Source: Pseudorasbora parva
Lineage: Eukaryota > Chordata > Actinopteri > Cypriniformes > Gobionidae
Direction of reading: 5' to 3'
DNA: 64,000 nucleotides
NCBI RefSeq assembly: GCF_024679245.1
Contig: NC_090173.1
Location: 13,705,501 to 13,769,500, forward strand
Shown here: positions 1 to 11,469 of the stretch, piece by piece
Position numbering within the stretch: position 1 is the first letter of the stretch
Layout of the letters: each line of letters starts with the position of its first letter
Notes under the pieces: model-generated
Seen by the model: the letters and a program-made list of their open reading frames with translations, nothing else
What the model was told of the DNA's origin: nothing
Database searches by the model: none
Position numbers and translations under genes: made by a program

Positions 1-226
1 GACACCAGAGTAATTGGAGAACAGAAAACAACAAAATATAAATCAAGCAGGACCAAGCTTCTTTAAAAAGTATTCATGGAAATAAACATTACAGCTTGTC
101 TTATGAGAAAGATTCATGAATAATATTCATTCCATTCATGGAGACCTCAGTGCAGAGTCGTGCCTGTCGTGTCAGTACTGGCAGAAAACAAGAGAGACAT
201 TGTGATGAGCAGATTCTGATAATGTA
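1..226. other. AT-rich sequence, no gene recognised
   Basis: No open frame or repeat was recognised here. It leads into the immunoglobulin-like relic that follows and may contain the decayed first part of that exon, but I could not align it. Confidence 0.3.
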
Positions 227-334
227 AATGTGGATCTTTTACTCCAGATTCCTGCAGGAGACACAAACACATCAATCAGTTCAGTCTCATTAAGTGTGAC
301 AGTAAATGAGTCAGTACATGGACAGTATTACTGA
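227..334 (+). pseudogene. Relic of an immunoglobulin V-like domain (C-terminal half)
   Basis: A 36-codon stretch reads like the end of a V-set Ig domain: a run of alternating hydrophobic and Ser/Thr residues (SLSVTVNESVHGQYY) ends in Gln-Tyr-Tyr followed directly by TGA. In a V domain the residue after Tyr-Tyr would be the disulphide cysteine (TGT or TGC), so the stop looks like a point change at that codon. No upstream half with a first cysteine and no flanking signal-peptide exon were found. Fish have many dispersed Ig-type immune receptor genes, and this could be a decayed member. The match rests on one short motif, so chance resemblance is possible. Confidence 0.35.
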
Positions 335-2180
335 TACTACAATTTTGTAAATATAGCTGCAGGGAGCAGTTATGAGGCCAAACACACCAATGATATGAAT
401 GAATTTTAATGCAGTTCCTAATGATATGTAAAGAGATATAAATCATTATAGACTATGGTATAAAAAGATAATTTCTGTCAAAAACCAGTAGGTGGTGTTG
501 AAACCTCTGTACAAGTGCATTCAGGGCTTCATGTATAGTACAACAAAGCATTGCAAACATATGACATTTCTTCACACACAGTAAAGCCTAACAGTTATAT
601 ATACTAAATGAAAATTAGATAATTGAACTCAAATATTACCAAAACCATCAACGCCTGATCATATTTTCTTTGGACTTTTGCTTCATAACAAAGTGTTTTA
701 TAAAACTTAGTAAATTATCAACATCTAAACCTCAGCTGATTCTCAATAAGAACTTTTGTAGACGCATGACAGAAATAAAGTATATCTGGTGAGTAATAAG
801 TGAAGCTGGTAATGCTGTTTGTGAAGTTGTTTAATCCTTCTCTGCTGAGATCTTCAGAGATTTATTGTCGTCTTTTATCTTCAGATTATTTCATCTAATG
901 CTGTGGCTGAAGTCAGTAGTAGTTTATGTGTTTCTTTCCTTCAGTGATTCTGCTTGTTAACAGCAGGTGTTCATCACTAATCTTCACTTATCACTTAAAT
1001 ATTCACTTATCTACTTAACTGCAATGTATTTCATTTTTTGTGAACTCAACTGAAATAAGTTAAAAGTACTCATAACTGATTTGATTTGACTATTGTGAGC
1101 TAGCAGTAACTTTAAGTGCGCTGAGTTCCTTTAAAATTTAATTTCACTGGCTTTACTCAATATAGTGAAGTTTCTGGACTATAATGTATTTGAAGGCAGT
1201 GTAAAGTTTAATTGAAATATCCTTGTTTAATGGATTCGATTAAAATAAGTTCAGAGTACACATAACAGTTTACAGTGTGTATGAAGTCCAGAACATAATT
1301 TATTTATTGCATTACATGGGTACGATTACTTTATCGCTTCTAATATCTTTTGACTGGTGTTTTCTGAAGATCATCAACCCAAATTTGAGATGATATCATG
1401 AGAGCTCAAAAATGAAAACAATTTTTGAACAAAATTTAAAAGTGGGTACTACACAACTCGATTCATAAGACAATGTGGCATGAAACATGTCATCGTTGTT
1501 TATGTTTTGTACAATGAATATTAACGTCTAAGTAAGTTTAATAAAATCATGTGTTCAAAATGTCACAATCGTTTTTTTCAAAATCCTTTAGATTATCTTA
1601 TTAAAATAATGCTGAACCGTATGGTGCAAAATCACAAATCAAAATAGTAATCATAAACATAAATCAATTACAAATCACCCATACAATCAAAGTTCAGATG
1701 CTGGATGCGATCAGACTGATTCCTGACAGTATTTTTTGCTTGGCTTTTTCAACATAACAACTGTGTTTTATAAACACACAGTTACATAATAAAAAACTAA
1801 CATTAAATAGTCAAGGGTCAAGAGTCCGACTAAAGCAAACACTGATCCCCATAATGGTGACTTTAAACAAAACATTCCATAAAACATCAACAACTAAACC
1901 TCTGTGATTTCATATACAGAAAAAGGACTTGTGCATATATATATTGGAAATAAAGTCAAACCGGTCAGTAAAACGTGCAGCTGGTAATGCTGTTTTTGGA
2001 ATTGTCCATATCAAATTCCCATATGGAAACTTCCTGTAAAAAACTTCATCAATAAATTGAAAGAATGTTTCAGGAACACAATCTTTTGATAAAACAAAAC
2101 AAAAAAGTTCCACAAACATACAGAAAATATTAATGTTCTTTTAACCAAACTGAATTAGAAACATTACTTCTCCATCTAGA
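335..2180. other. AT-rich intergenic DNA with a low-copy block
   Basis: No coding exon was recognised. Parts of 640-870 and 1700-2000 resemble each other: both have a run ending in gctggtaatgctgttt. Related sequence recurs in reverse orientation at 35120-35340, and partly near 45290. This is probably an old low-copy repeat or duplicated flanking DNA rather than a gene. Confidence 0.4.
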
Positions 2181-2194
2181 TGTCTTCTAATTTG

Positions 2195-2660
2195 TGTGCG
2201 GAGGGAAGAGTGAGTTTCAAAATGACAAAATGTCCCCACAAAGACGACATTTTTAGGTCCCCATGAGGAATATATATCTTCTTATAAATCACACATAAGG
2301 AGTTTTTTTGAGAAAGTAAAAACGCAGAATGTTTCCTGTGATGGGTAGGTTTAGTTTAGGCAGGGGCAGTGTAAGGGGATAGAAAATACGGTTTGTACAG
2401 AATGAAATCCATTACTCCTATTGAAAATAGTAAAACCTGAGATCACCTATATTGTGGGATCCAGCCAGCGGTCCCCACTTTTCAAAGGGCTTATAAATCA
2501 TGCAGGATGATTTTTTAAATTTTTTTTAGAAAGTACAAATGCAGAATGTTTCCTGTGATAGGTAGATTTAGGGGCAGTGTAGGGGGATAGACTGTACAGT
2601 TTGTACGGTATAAAAATCATTACGTCTATGGAGAGTCCCCACAAAGATAGTGAACCAGAT
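2195..2660 (+). repeat. Two tandem copies of a dispersed fish repeat
   Basis: Two diverged units lie head to tail at about 2215-2465 and 2475-2655. Each contains gtttcctgtgat, ggtag and a GGGGCAGTGTA...GGGGATAG core, followed by a gtcccca box. A third copy lies in reverse orientation at 42290-42470. No coding capacity was seen. The class is unknown, but it behaves like a short DNA transposon or SINE-sized repeat. Confidence 0.6.
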
Positions 2661-3058
2661 ATATATATTTTAGTTTATCTTTTCTTATTATTAAACTGTC
2701 ACATAAGCATTTTCTTGCCTCTTGTTTGAGTCCCCCCACCTATAGGGCAGGTTGTAAAATTTCATAAAAAAATTACAATGTGTGTCATGAAACAAGACAA
2801 GTAAAAATGTAAGGTGTAACATGTAAGATCAAAAAATGTAATAATACATCATACAGACATATCATACATCTGGAATGTAAAATGGGAGGGAAAAAATAAA
2901 AATGTTTTGAACTGAATCAACACATTGAGATTTTTTTTATTTTTTTATTAAATGTTTGAAAAACATTTTCTACCATCACTACTAAATTTTATCAAACGAT
3001 CCCTTCAGTTAAGCACAACAAGCACTTCAAACTATGATACAAATATATGTTTAACTGG
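2661..3058 (-). other. 3' flank and probable 3' UTR of the first ART copy
   Basis: This stretch is nearly the same as 7885-8300, downstream of the second ART copy, so it belongs to the duplicated unit. It is AT-rich with many possible polyadenylation hexamers and no other coding signal. Confidence 0.55.
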
Positions 3059-3983
3059 TTAGCAGGTAAACACTTGGCAAAATAATAATGGCAAAACTAG
3101 TAAACCATTAAAGTGAGCAGCATGGTTTCCACTGTTAAGCAAAACACAGTTCATGTCACTTGTTTTTCCAGTGCTATTCAACACAAACACAGTCTCACAC
3201 CAGAGATCTGGCTGATCTGTTCTGTTTTTGACAGCAGTGACTTTAAACGTCTCATATGGAGGAATCAGCACCTCTTTCTCATCAGGATACTTTGAATATT
3301 TAGTCAAATTAGCCCCTTCACAAGTGTAGATTTCAAAACAAGATTCATTTCCGAAACCCTGTATTACTTTACGATCAAGCGATGAGGATGAAAATGAGCT
3401 CAGACGGACCTCTGTGTTCTGGACATCAAACTTAACATTTGTACCACGGTAAGTTACATAGCATCTGTTTTGTGTTTTCTTCAGAATCTGTAATGCCTCT
3501 GTTAACAGAAAGTGAAGTGAATACCATTTGAACGTCTTGTCTTTGTACTTTTGTTTGTCAGTACGAGTGGCACTTGTGAAATTACTGTACACTTTAGAGT
3601 CTTTGTTAGTGTACACATGAATGGCGACTGAATGAATCTGCTGTAAGTTACCCTCTGGTTCCTTTGCATTCTCTTCAGCTTCTTGCCAAGTCTTTTTAAA
3701 TTCATCCGAGGCAGATTTTTCCTCCTCTAGATATTTTGTCTTTACCAGGTCTGCCATGTAATCTCTACAGCCGTCATATTGATTATCAACAGATTTCTCT
3801 GCCATATCCAATGGAAATATCCTTACTCCAACAGCAGCAGCAGCAGCTCTGTGATCCTGCAGCAACAGGAATCATAATGATCACATCATCAGTATTCAAG
3901 TCTGTAATATTCATACTAGAACACAAGCTTACCTGTCCCAGAGCAGCTAAAATGAGAAGAAGAGCTTCAATGATCAGCAGCAT
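3059..3983 (-). CDS. GPI-anchored ecto-ADP-ribosyltransferase, arginine type (ART copy 1)
   Basis: Likely an extracellular NAD-dependent mono-ADP-ribosyltransferase that transfers ADP-ribose to arginine on surface or secreted proteins. Coding exon 1 is 3933-3983 (17 codons, hydrophobic signal peptide) and exon 2 is 3059-3856. The 76-bp intron has a GTAAGC donor and a CTGCAG acceptor, phase 0. The 282-residue product matches the family length. The R-S-ExE signature is complete: Arg154 in TYRGT, the Ser-rich SSFSSSS strand at about 170-176, and EKE at 210-212 before VLIPP. The last ~20 residues are hydrophobic, as expected of a GPI signal. An acceptor-like site at about 4021 suggests a noncoding first exon near 4150-4240. 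Copy 2 at 8301-9213 is nearly identical. Confidence 0.9.
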
Positions 3984-4021
3984 CTTGATTCAGTCAAATC
4001 CCTCAGATGATCTATAGATCT

Positions 4022-4239
4022 AGTTGGAAACAAATGATAAAAGACATTAACAAACTCAACAGGGTGTCATAAACACTATAATCTATCACTGCAATAAGAA
4101 CATGTGAACCAGGAATGTTCACTTTTAGAAGTGTTATATTGATCTTTAACCAAAAACTTGCCTCTGAATACTGTCGTTTGTTCTGGTCCGATTCCTTTTC
4201 GTTATTTTTTAGGAGCAAAAACGAGAGATCAGAAAAGTC

Positions 4240-4240
<1 letters not shown>
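4022..4240 (-). promoter_or_regulatory. Probable noncoding 5' exon and promoter region of ART copy 1
   Basis: This block is conserved upstream of copy 2 (9252-9475), and its distal part resembles sequence upstream of copy 3 (about 28790-28860). All three have a donor-like site after a CAGAG or CTGAG run and an acceptor-like CTAG just before the coding exon, suggesting an intron in the 5' UTR. No TATA box stands out. A long (GT)n tract lies directly upstream in copy 1 but is absent at the same place in copy 2. Confidence 0.4.

Positions 4241-4241
<1 letters not shown>

Positions 4242-4313
<72 letters not shown>
4242..4313. repeat. (GT)n microsatellite
   Basis: A pure dinucleotide run of about 36 units. 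It sits where the upstream homology between ART copies 1 and 2 stops. Confidence 0.98.
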
Positions 4314-4314
<1 letters not shown>

Positions 4315-4430
4315 TAACAAGCAGGGCGGTACCCAGACAGAAGATAAGAGCACATGGCCCAGATACAAACCAGAAAACCATGAGAAAACAAGACTGGACA
4401 GACATGTGACACCTATCCTGCCAGATTCAG

Positions 4431-4433
<3 letters not shown>

Positions 4434-4512
<79 letters not shown>
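4434..4512. repeat. (TA)n microsatellite
   Basis: A pure TA run of about 39 units. Open frames read through this tract and the GT tract are artefacts of the repeats. Confidence 0.98.
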
Positions 4513-4515
<3 letters not shown>

Positions 4516-4930
4516 CTATTTTCTAACATTTAACAGTTCTTCAATAATTATTTTAAATGTGATTTATTTTGTCATGGACTTCAGTTATGTCACACCAGTA
4601 GTAATATTACGTTTTTCTCCGTGCCAATATCCAAATTCGATTTCAACTAGCAGCGTCTCTTTTGTTATAAAAAAAAAATGGCTGAAGTGCCATTTATGAC
4701 GCATTTAAGAAAGAAAATCGTTCTTTTGAATATAGTTGAAATTTAACTGTCCCCAACTGAGTAAGCAAAAATCCAAAGGCGACTATGGAAGCTATGGGAG
4801 CTTTTTAGTCTGGTATTTAATATTTGTGAGCAATATTTGTGAGCAAGTGGTTTTCTTAAATGCACATAAGATACATGTGCTGCAATTACAATGGCATACC
4901 AATCTCTACCACCTCAGTGGAAAGACCTGA
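4513..4930. other. Unassigned sequence
   Basis: Nothing recognisable was found beyond general AT richness. It lies between the TA tract and the 3' end of the DIRS-like relic. Confidence 0.3.
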
Positions 4931-6440
4931 ATCTATGAGCTAGGCCCCCTCAGAAGCCAAGCCCACAGTTTCCATAACTCTGGGTGGGGTTGAAATATTG
5001 ACCCCATCCCTTGGAAAAGAAGATCCCTCCTGACAGGAATATCCCCCGGAGGGCTGTCTAGGAGAGACCTATGTTCTAATGTATGTCCGACCAGAATGAG
5101 ACAAAACCTCGTCCCGGTGTCTCTATCCAGAACTCCTGGGAGCAGCACCACCAGGGGAAAGGTATACAGACACAGCCTCGGCCAAGTCTGCACCATGGCA
5201 ACCCCAGAGGGGCTGGATAAGTCTCCACTTCCCAGGTGTCAATCCCTGCCTGACAGGAAATCTGCTCCATGATTTACTCATGATTGCCCCCCAGCCGGTG
5301 AGGGATGCGTCCGTCGTTAGCATCAGCGACACCGATCCTTGGGACAGAGACCAATGCTTCTTCCACATAATCAGGGCACGGAGGCATTGCCGCGTGACCA
5401 TGATCATGCAAAAAAAGGATTTCCCCTCGGGGAGAACCCCTTGGTCTTGAGCCACTACTGCAAGGGTCTCATGTACAGCAGGCCAAAAGTTATCACATTG
5501 GACGCTGCTGCCATCAGACCTAACAGTCTCTGAAACTGTTTCACAGTAAGTGACTGGCCTAGTCTTTACCTTATTTATGGCTATGAGAATGGCTTCTACC
5601 CGAGCGGGCATTAGATAAGCCTTCAGGGTCTTCGAATCCCAAACTACGCCTAGAAATGTGGTACTCTGTATTGGAGATAAAACACTTTCTTGTCGTTTAG
5701 CCTCAACCCCGACACTTTCATGTGAGCGAGAACAGCACCTCGATGCTGAACCGCTAGTTTGAATCGTCAATTCTCTCTATAGTTCAGAACACGGATGCCC
5801 TGGAGTCTCAGAGGAGCCAGAGTTGCATCCACGCACTTTGTGAATATACGGGGAAATAAAGCTAGGCCGCTTTAGTTTATTTACCTGCAAAGTAACTGAT
5901 GCGGATCTAGAATGGGATGCAGCCTCCATCCTTCTTCGGAAATATAAAGTACCGGCTGTAACTCTCTGCTGTGGGGAGGGACCCTCTCTATAGCCTCTTT
6001 TTGCAGAAGAGTCTGTACTTCTTGTTCCATAACCACAGCATGCTCGGGGCTGACCACTGTGGATACCACCCTGTTATATCTGCAGGACCCAATCAGAGAT
6101 AATTGGCAGAAGTTTCCACGCTGCCAGGAAATCTACTAAGGGAACTAGCCTCTTAAGGCCAGCCTCTGGTATTTGTTGAGCGGTCAGCTCAGTATCCTGA
6201 AATGGCGCACCGGCAGGGAGCAACCGAACTGACCCTCTTTGAGCCCTCCTCGGAGGGCCCGAGCTTCCCCTTGCTGCTACGTTTCCGGGCGGACATGGAG
6301 ATGTGTGCTCGCTGAGGACCGCTGAGCCCTGAAGCACCAGAGGTGGCAGGGTTGGCAGACCGACACCCTGATGGCACCGAAGGGGGACGGGCACCGTGTA
6401 ATGCGGTGAACACCGACCCACTCCGAAGAGGACTGCCATC
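4931..6440 (-). mobile_element. Degraded DIRS-like retrotransposon (gag end, RT and RNase H pieces)
   Basis: Read on the minus strand, broken frames follow the order of a fish DIRS-type element. A basic, Ser/Pro-rich gag-like tail lies at 6440-6074. An RT start (EVQTLLQKEAIERVPPHSRE, then LHPILD) lies at 6069-5881. The end of RT and RNase H (FLGVVWDS; TTDASLTGWGA) lies at 5770-5123, and the RNase H tail with PHPELWKLWAWLL at 5196-4933. The middle of RT, including the catalytic YxDD, and the tyrosine recombinase are missing, and several frameshifts are present. It lies between the two ART copies. Confidence 0.65.
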
Positions 6441-6480
6441 AGAAGTCTGACCCTTCCGGTGTCAGGATTTTATTTTATTT

Positions 6481-7000
6481 TTAATGCAGCCAAATATCAA
6501 GCAGACAAGTAAAATGGTCTGGATGAAAGGCTGAATATAGTGGATAGTATTAATCATTTAATTCCTCAGAATTAAATGCATCCAAATATCAACCAGACAA
6601 GTAAACACGGTCTGGATGAAAGGCTGAATATACTATATTAATACAGATTATTTTCTGAAAAGTATTTATCATTTAATTCCTCAGAATTAAATGCTGCCGA
6701 ATATCAACCAGACAAGTAAAAACGGTATGGATAAAAGGCTGAATATAATGTTTTAATACAGATAATCTTCTGAAAAGTATTTATCATTTTAATCCTCAGA
6801 ATCAAATGCAGCCAAATATCAACCAGACAAGTAAAAAACGGTCTGGATGAGAGGCAGAATATAATGTTTTAATACTGATAAACTTCTGAAAAGTATTTAT
6901 AATTAACTCCTCAAAATTAAATGCAGCCATATCAAACAGACAATTAAAAACGGTCTGGATGAGAGGCTGAATACAGTGTTAATACTGACATCAACTCAGA
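6481..7000. repeat. Tandem repeat of about 116 bp (4-5 copies)
   Basis: Copies begin near 6481, 6573, 6688, 6804 and 6917. Each has an atgcagccaaatatcaa start, an agacaagtaaaaacggt motif and a tctggatgaaaggctgaata motif. Spacing is about 116 bp except for a shorter first unit. It abuts the gag end of the DIRS-like relic and may be its leader region or a local satellite. Confidence 0.8.
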
Positions 7001-7134
7001 TCAGTATCAGAAAACATTTACTAAACTTGGTCTACCATAGACATAGTCTGCAAACACATAGGCTACTTAGTTTGCACACGATCATAAGAGAGAGAAAGGG
7101 AAATTCCCGTCTGCTCAATTCCCCACGCATATGC

Positions 7135-7320
7135 TGCTGACCCATAATCTACACATTGCCTCAGCAAATGCGAGATCTGAGCCGCGATCTGTAGCAATCA
7201 GATTCTTATTATAGATGCAGACCCGTGATCTACACGCCACCTCTGCAAACGCGCAATCTGAGCCACTAGACTCAACCCCGTGATCTACACACTGCCTCGG
7301 AAAACGCGAGCTCCGAGATC
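7135..7320. repeat. Three short imperfect tandem units
   Basis: The motif gatctacacnntgcctc, followed by an aaacgcgag-like run, recurs near 7145, 7225 and 7283. The units are 60-80 bp. The surrounding 7000-7740 has no coding signal and may be the 5' region of the DIRS-like element. Confidence 0.55.
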
Positions 7321-7740
7321 AAATCAAGAATCTTTGTTGACTTTCTCCCCTCGAGATGAAGCCAACAGATACTCACGGTAGGGCATATTGCACATCAGGA
7401 ATTTTATGAATGAACACTGTCAGCTCCTTTTTACTAGAGCTGACCGTGCAGCATTCACCACTCCAAACAAACAACACATTAATCGCGTGTATCCCTACTT
7501 GTAGTGAAGCGAGGGCAGGGAGGAACACACGGTCAAAAATGCTGTCTGCTCGCCATTATATGTCTATATGCATTTTTTTTTTTTTTGGACAAACAACAAT
7601 AAATAGACAAAGACAGTAAAAACATTTATTTCACACAGAGCGCCTGTGAAGACATCAAAAGCTGACATCGTTTGGGTCAGGGGTGCTTTATAGTTTCCTG
7701 GTCAATGACGTCACCTGTCTATCACGTCCCTCGATTAAGG

Positions 7741-7884
7741 GAACCATATATATATATGTGTGTGTGAGTGTGTTTGTGTGTGTGTGTTAAACTATTTATC
7801 TGGTTTTTGCTGACTTTGTTTTGTTGTTTGTTCATTCTCGTGTACCCAAATGAGTAATTGAATAAATGCATTTTATTTAAACAA
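7741..7884. other. TG-rich spacer before the second ART unit
   Basis: Short TA and GT runs and AT-rich DNA. Homology to the copy 1 flank resumes at about 7885. Confidence 0.5.
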
Positions 7885-8300
7885 TATTTTAGTTTATCTT
7901 TTTTTTTTTTTTTATTAAACTGTCACATAAGCATTTTCTAACATGCCTCTTGTTTGAGTCCCCCCACCTATAGGGCAGGTTGTAACATTTCATAAAAAAA
8001 TTACAATGTGTGTCATGAAACAAGACCACAAGTTGTAATGTAAAAATGTAAGGTATAACATGTAACATCAAAACATGTAATCATACATCATACATACATA
8101 TCATACATCTGGAATGTAAAATGTGAGAAAAAAAGAAAAATGTTTTGAACTGAATCAACACATTGAGAAAAAAGTAAAGTTTAAAATTAAACGTTTCAAA
8201 AACATATTTTCTACCATCACTACTAAATCTTATCAAACTGTCCCTTCAGTTAAGCACAACAAGCACTTCAAACTATGATAAAAAATATATGTTTAACTGG

Positions 8301-9213
8301 TTAGCAGGTAAACACTTGGCAAAATAATAATGGCAAAATTAGTAAACCATTAAAGTAAGCAGCATGGTTTCCACTGTTAAGCAAAACACAGTTCAGGTCA
8401 CTTGTTTTTCCAGTGCTATTCAACACAAACACAGTCTCACACCAGAGATCTGGCTGATCTGTTCTGTTTTTGACAGCAGTGACTTTAAACGTCTCATATG
8501 GAGGAATCAGCACCTCTTTCTCATCAGGATACTTTGAATATTTTGTCAAATTAGCCCCTTCACAAGTGTAGATTTCAAAACAAGATTTATTTCCAAAACC
8601 CTGTATTACTTTACGATCAAGCGATGAGGATGAAAATGAGCTCAGACGGACCTCTGTGTTCTGGACATCAAACCTAACATTTGTACCACGGTAAGTTACA
8701 TAGCATCTGTTTTGTGTTTTCTTCAGAATCTGTAATGCCTCTGTTAACAGAAAGTGAAGTGAATACCATTTGAAAGTCTTGTCTTTGTACTTTTCTTTGC
8801 CAGTACGAGTGGCACTTGTGAAATTACTGTACACTTTAGAGTCTTTGTTAGTGTACACATGAATGGCGACTGAATGAATCTGCTGTAAGTTACCCTCTGG
8901 TTCCTTTGCATTCTCTTCAGCTTCTTGCCAAGTCTTTTTAAATTCATCCGAGGCAGATTTTTCCTCCTCTAGATATTTTGTCTTCACCAGGTCTGCCATG
9001 TAATCTCTACAGCCGTCATATTGATTATCAACAGAATTCACTGCCATATCCAATGGAAATATCTGTCCTTTAACAGCAGCTCTTTGATCCTGCAGCAACA
9101 GAAATCATAATGATCACATCATCAGTATTCATGTCTGTAATATTCATACTAGAACACAAGCTTACCTGTCCCAGAGCAGCTAAAATGAGAAGAGCTTCAA
9201 TGATCAGCAGCAT
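8301..9213 (-). CDS. GPI-anchored ecto-ADP-ribosyltransferase, arginine type (ART copy 2)
   Basis: A near-identical paralogue of the gene at 3059-3983. Exon 1 is 9166-9213 (16 codons, one Leu fewer in the signal peptide) and exon 2 is 8301-9089. The intron is phase 0 with the same donor and acceptor, and the product is 278 residues. All catalytic elements are kept: TYRGT, SSFSSSS and EKE before VLIPP. The hydrophobic C-terminus suggests a GPI anchor. The main differences are a shorter alanine run at the start of exon 2 and scattered substitutions, so both copies appear functional. The shared 3' and 5' flanks (2661-4240 against 7885-9475) show that the whole gene unit was duplicated, with transposon DNA now between the copies. 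Confidence 0.9.
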
Positions 9214-9559
9214 CTTGATTCAGTCAAATCCCTCAGATGATCTATAGATCTAGTTAGAAACAAATGATAAAAGACATTAACAAACTCAACAGGGTGTCAT
9301 AAACACTACAATCTATCACTGCAATAAGAACATGTGAACCAGGAATGTTCACTTTTAGAAGTGTTATATTGACGTTTAACCAAAAACTTGCCTCCGAATA
9401 CTGTCGTTTTTTCTGGTCCGATTCCTTTTCGTTATTTTTTAGGAGCAAAAACGAGAGGAGATCAGAAAAGTCTGTCGCTCACAACCAGGTGACAATGTCT
9501 CTTCAAACTAGGTAAAGAAGGGGGGCTTTTGTATATCGCAAATCTTCCGTGTCCATGTT

Positions 9560-9620
9560 CTCTCTGTGTGTGTGTGTGTGTGTGCGTGCGTGCGTGCGTG
9601 TGTGTTTGTGTGTGTGTGTT
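9560..9620. repeat. GT-rich microsatellite, interrupted
   Basis: (GT)n with GTGC interruptions, about 55 bp. The surrounding 9480-10086 has no recognisable gene. Confidence 0.85.
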
Positions 9621-10086
9621 AAATAATGCATTAAACTGTCAAAAACAAGATTTTCAAGTTTTGTTTTTCCTCTGAGAATATATTACTTTAATATTAGTTA
9701 AATATGTTAGTACCACATAATCTTGTTACAGTGTAAACTAGGATATTTAGTCTAAAATTGTTTGTTCATATGAAGGTTGTTAATGTAATTTGTTTTATTT
9801 TGGAAAATTGGGACAACATTTGGAGAAGTTTAAGTATTTAACTAAAGTAAACAAAATAGTCTTCTTATGTTTAGATTATTCCTTTTCGTTTTACATAAAT
9901 TCTTCCCACTAAAACAACTATATCATATATATTATAGCTTCATGACGTTTGAATCGTCATGAAGACCCATCACCTGGTCTTCAGCTGTCGTGCCTCTGCG
10001 ATGTCATCAGGACACTGCCGCTGGGAGAAATTTAAAACATGGAGTGGACCACAGTGTGCTGCGGAGCTAACAGAGACTTCCACCAT

Positions 10087-10998
10087 CAGCTGTTTTCTGT
10101 TCACCATCAGCTATGTTTCTGTTCACCATCAGCTCTGTTTTCTGTTCACCATCAGCTCTGTTTTCTGTTCACCATCAGCTCTGTTTCTGTTCACCATCAG
10201 CTCTGTTTTCTGTTCACCATCAGCTCTGTTTCTGTTCACCATCAGCTCTGTTTTCTGTTCACCATCAGCTCTGTTTCTGTTCACCATCAGCTCTGTTTCT
10301 GTTCACCATCAGCTCTGTTTCTGTTCGCCATCAGCTCTGTTTCTGTTCACCATAAGCTCTGTTTCTGTTCACCATCAGCTCTGTTTCTGTTCACCATCAG
10401 CTCTGTTTCTGTTCGCCATCAGCTCTGTTTCTGTTCACCATCAGCTCTGTTTTCTGTTCACCATCAGCTCTGTTTCTGTTCGCCATCAGCTCTGTTTCTG
10501 TTCACCATCAGCTCTGTTTTCTGTTCACCATCAGCTCTGTTTCTGTTCACCATCAGCTCTGTTTCTGTTCACCATCAGCTCTGTTTCTGTTCACCATCAG
10601 CTCTGTTTTCTGTTCACCATCAGCTCTGTTTCTGTTCGCCATCAGCTCTGTTTCTGTTCACCATCAGCTCTGTTTTCTGTTCACCATCAGCTCTGTTTTC
10701 TGTTCACTATCAGCTCTGTTTTCTGTTCACCATCAGCTCTGTTTTCTGTTCACCATCAGCTCTGTTTTCTGTTCACCATCAGCTCTGTTTTCTGTTCACC
10801 ATCAGCTCTGTTTCTGTTCACCATCAGCTCTGTTTTCTGTTCACCATCAGCTCTGTTTTCTGTTCACCATCAGCTCTGTTTTCTGTTCACTATCAGCTCT
10901 GTTTTCTGTTCACCATCAGCTCTGTTTCTGTTCACCATCAGCTCTGTTTTCTGTTCACCATCAGCTCTGTTTTCTGTTCACCATCAGCTCTGTTTCTG
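10087..10998. repeat. Minisatellite array A, 22/23-bp unit
   Basis: About 40 head-to-tail copies of a unit reading ctctgtttctgttcaccatc plus AG. Units are 22 bp or, with one extra T, 23 bp. A few units carry substitutions such as ttcgcc or cactat. The unit has no stop in any plus-strand frame, so long open frames arise throughout; these are not genes. Confidence 0.97.
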
Positions 10999-11132
10999 TT
11001 CTGTTTTCTGTGTTGGTTGATTGTTTGTAGTATTCTATATTTTTACTTGTTATTCATTTTTTGTTGTTATTTTTTCCCCCTTTGTTGCACTTTGAGATTC
11101 TTCAGAATGAAAAGTGCATTATAAATAAAATC

Positions 11133-11173
<41 letters not shown>

Positions 11174-11469
11174 CTTACTATTACCTTAGATATCCAGAAA
11201 ACTTGCCTTGAAATTAGATAGTTAGCAAGATAGCAAACCTATAATAAATTGTGTGATAGCATTCATTTTATGTTTTCTTTTGAATTTGTATGACAAAAAG
11301 TGAGGTGAATTCCATCTGTATGCCATTTTTCTGTATGAAATCACAATAGACCTTTTCATGTCAGTTCAAACATGTGTCGTCACTTGCTTTATTAACTCTA
11401 CACAATCATTCTTTCATTCATTGTGTCCCATGGGAACGGTTGACTATCTCACAAAGATCTTTTTGACTG
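10999..11469 (+). mobile_element. L2-like LINE 3' end and duplicated spacer
   Basis: The part at 11003-11172 matches the 3' tail of the LINE at 29158-32810 read on its own strand: a T-rich stretch, GTTGCACTTTGAGATTC, then an AATGAAAAGTGCATTATAAA run ending in (ATT)n. The whole spacer recurs almost unchanged at 12058-12530. No LINE coding sequence remains. Confidence 0.75.

Noticed and set aside
3502..3705. Minus-strand 67-codon frame, also seen at 8744-8947
   Set aside because: Out-of-frame shadow of ART exon 2; conserved only because the exon is conserved.
4115..4513. Open frames with Val-Cys, Thr-His and Tyr-Ile runs
   Set aside because: Translations of (GT)n and (TA)n microsatellites.
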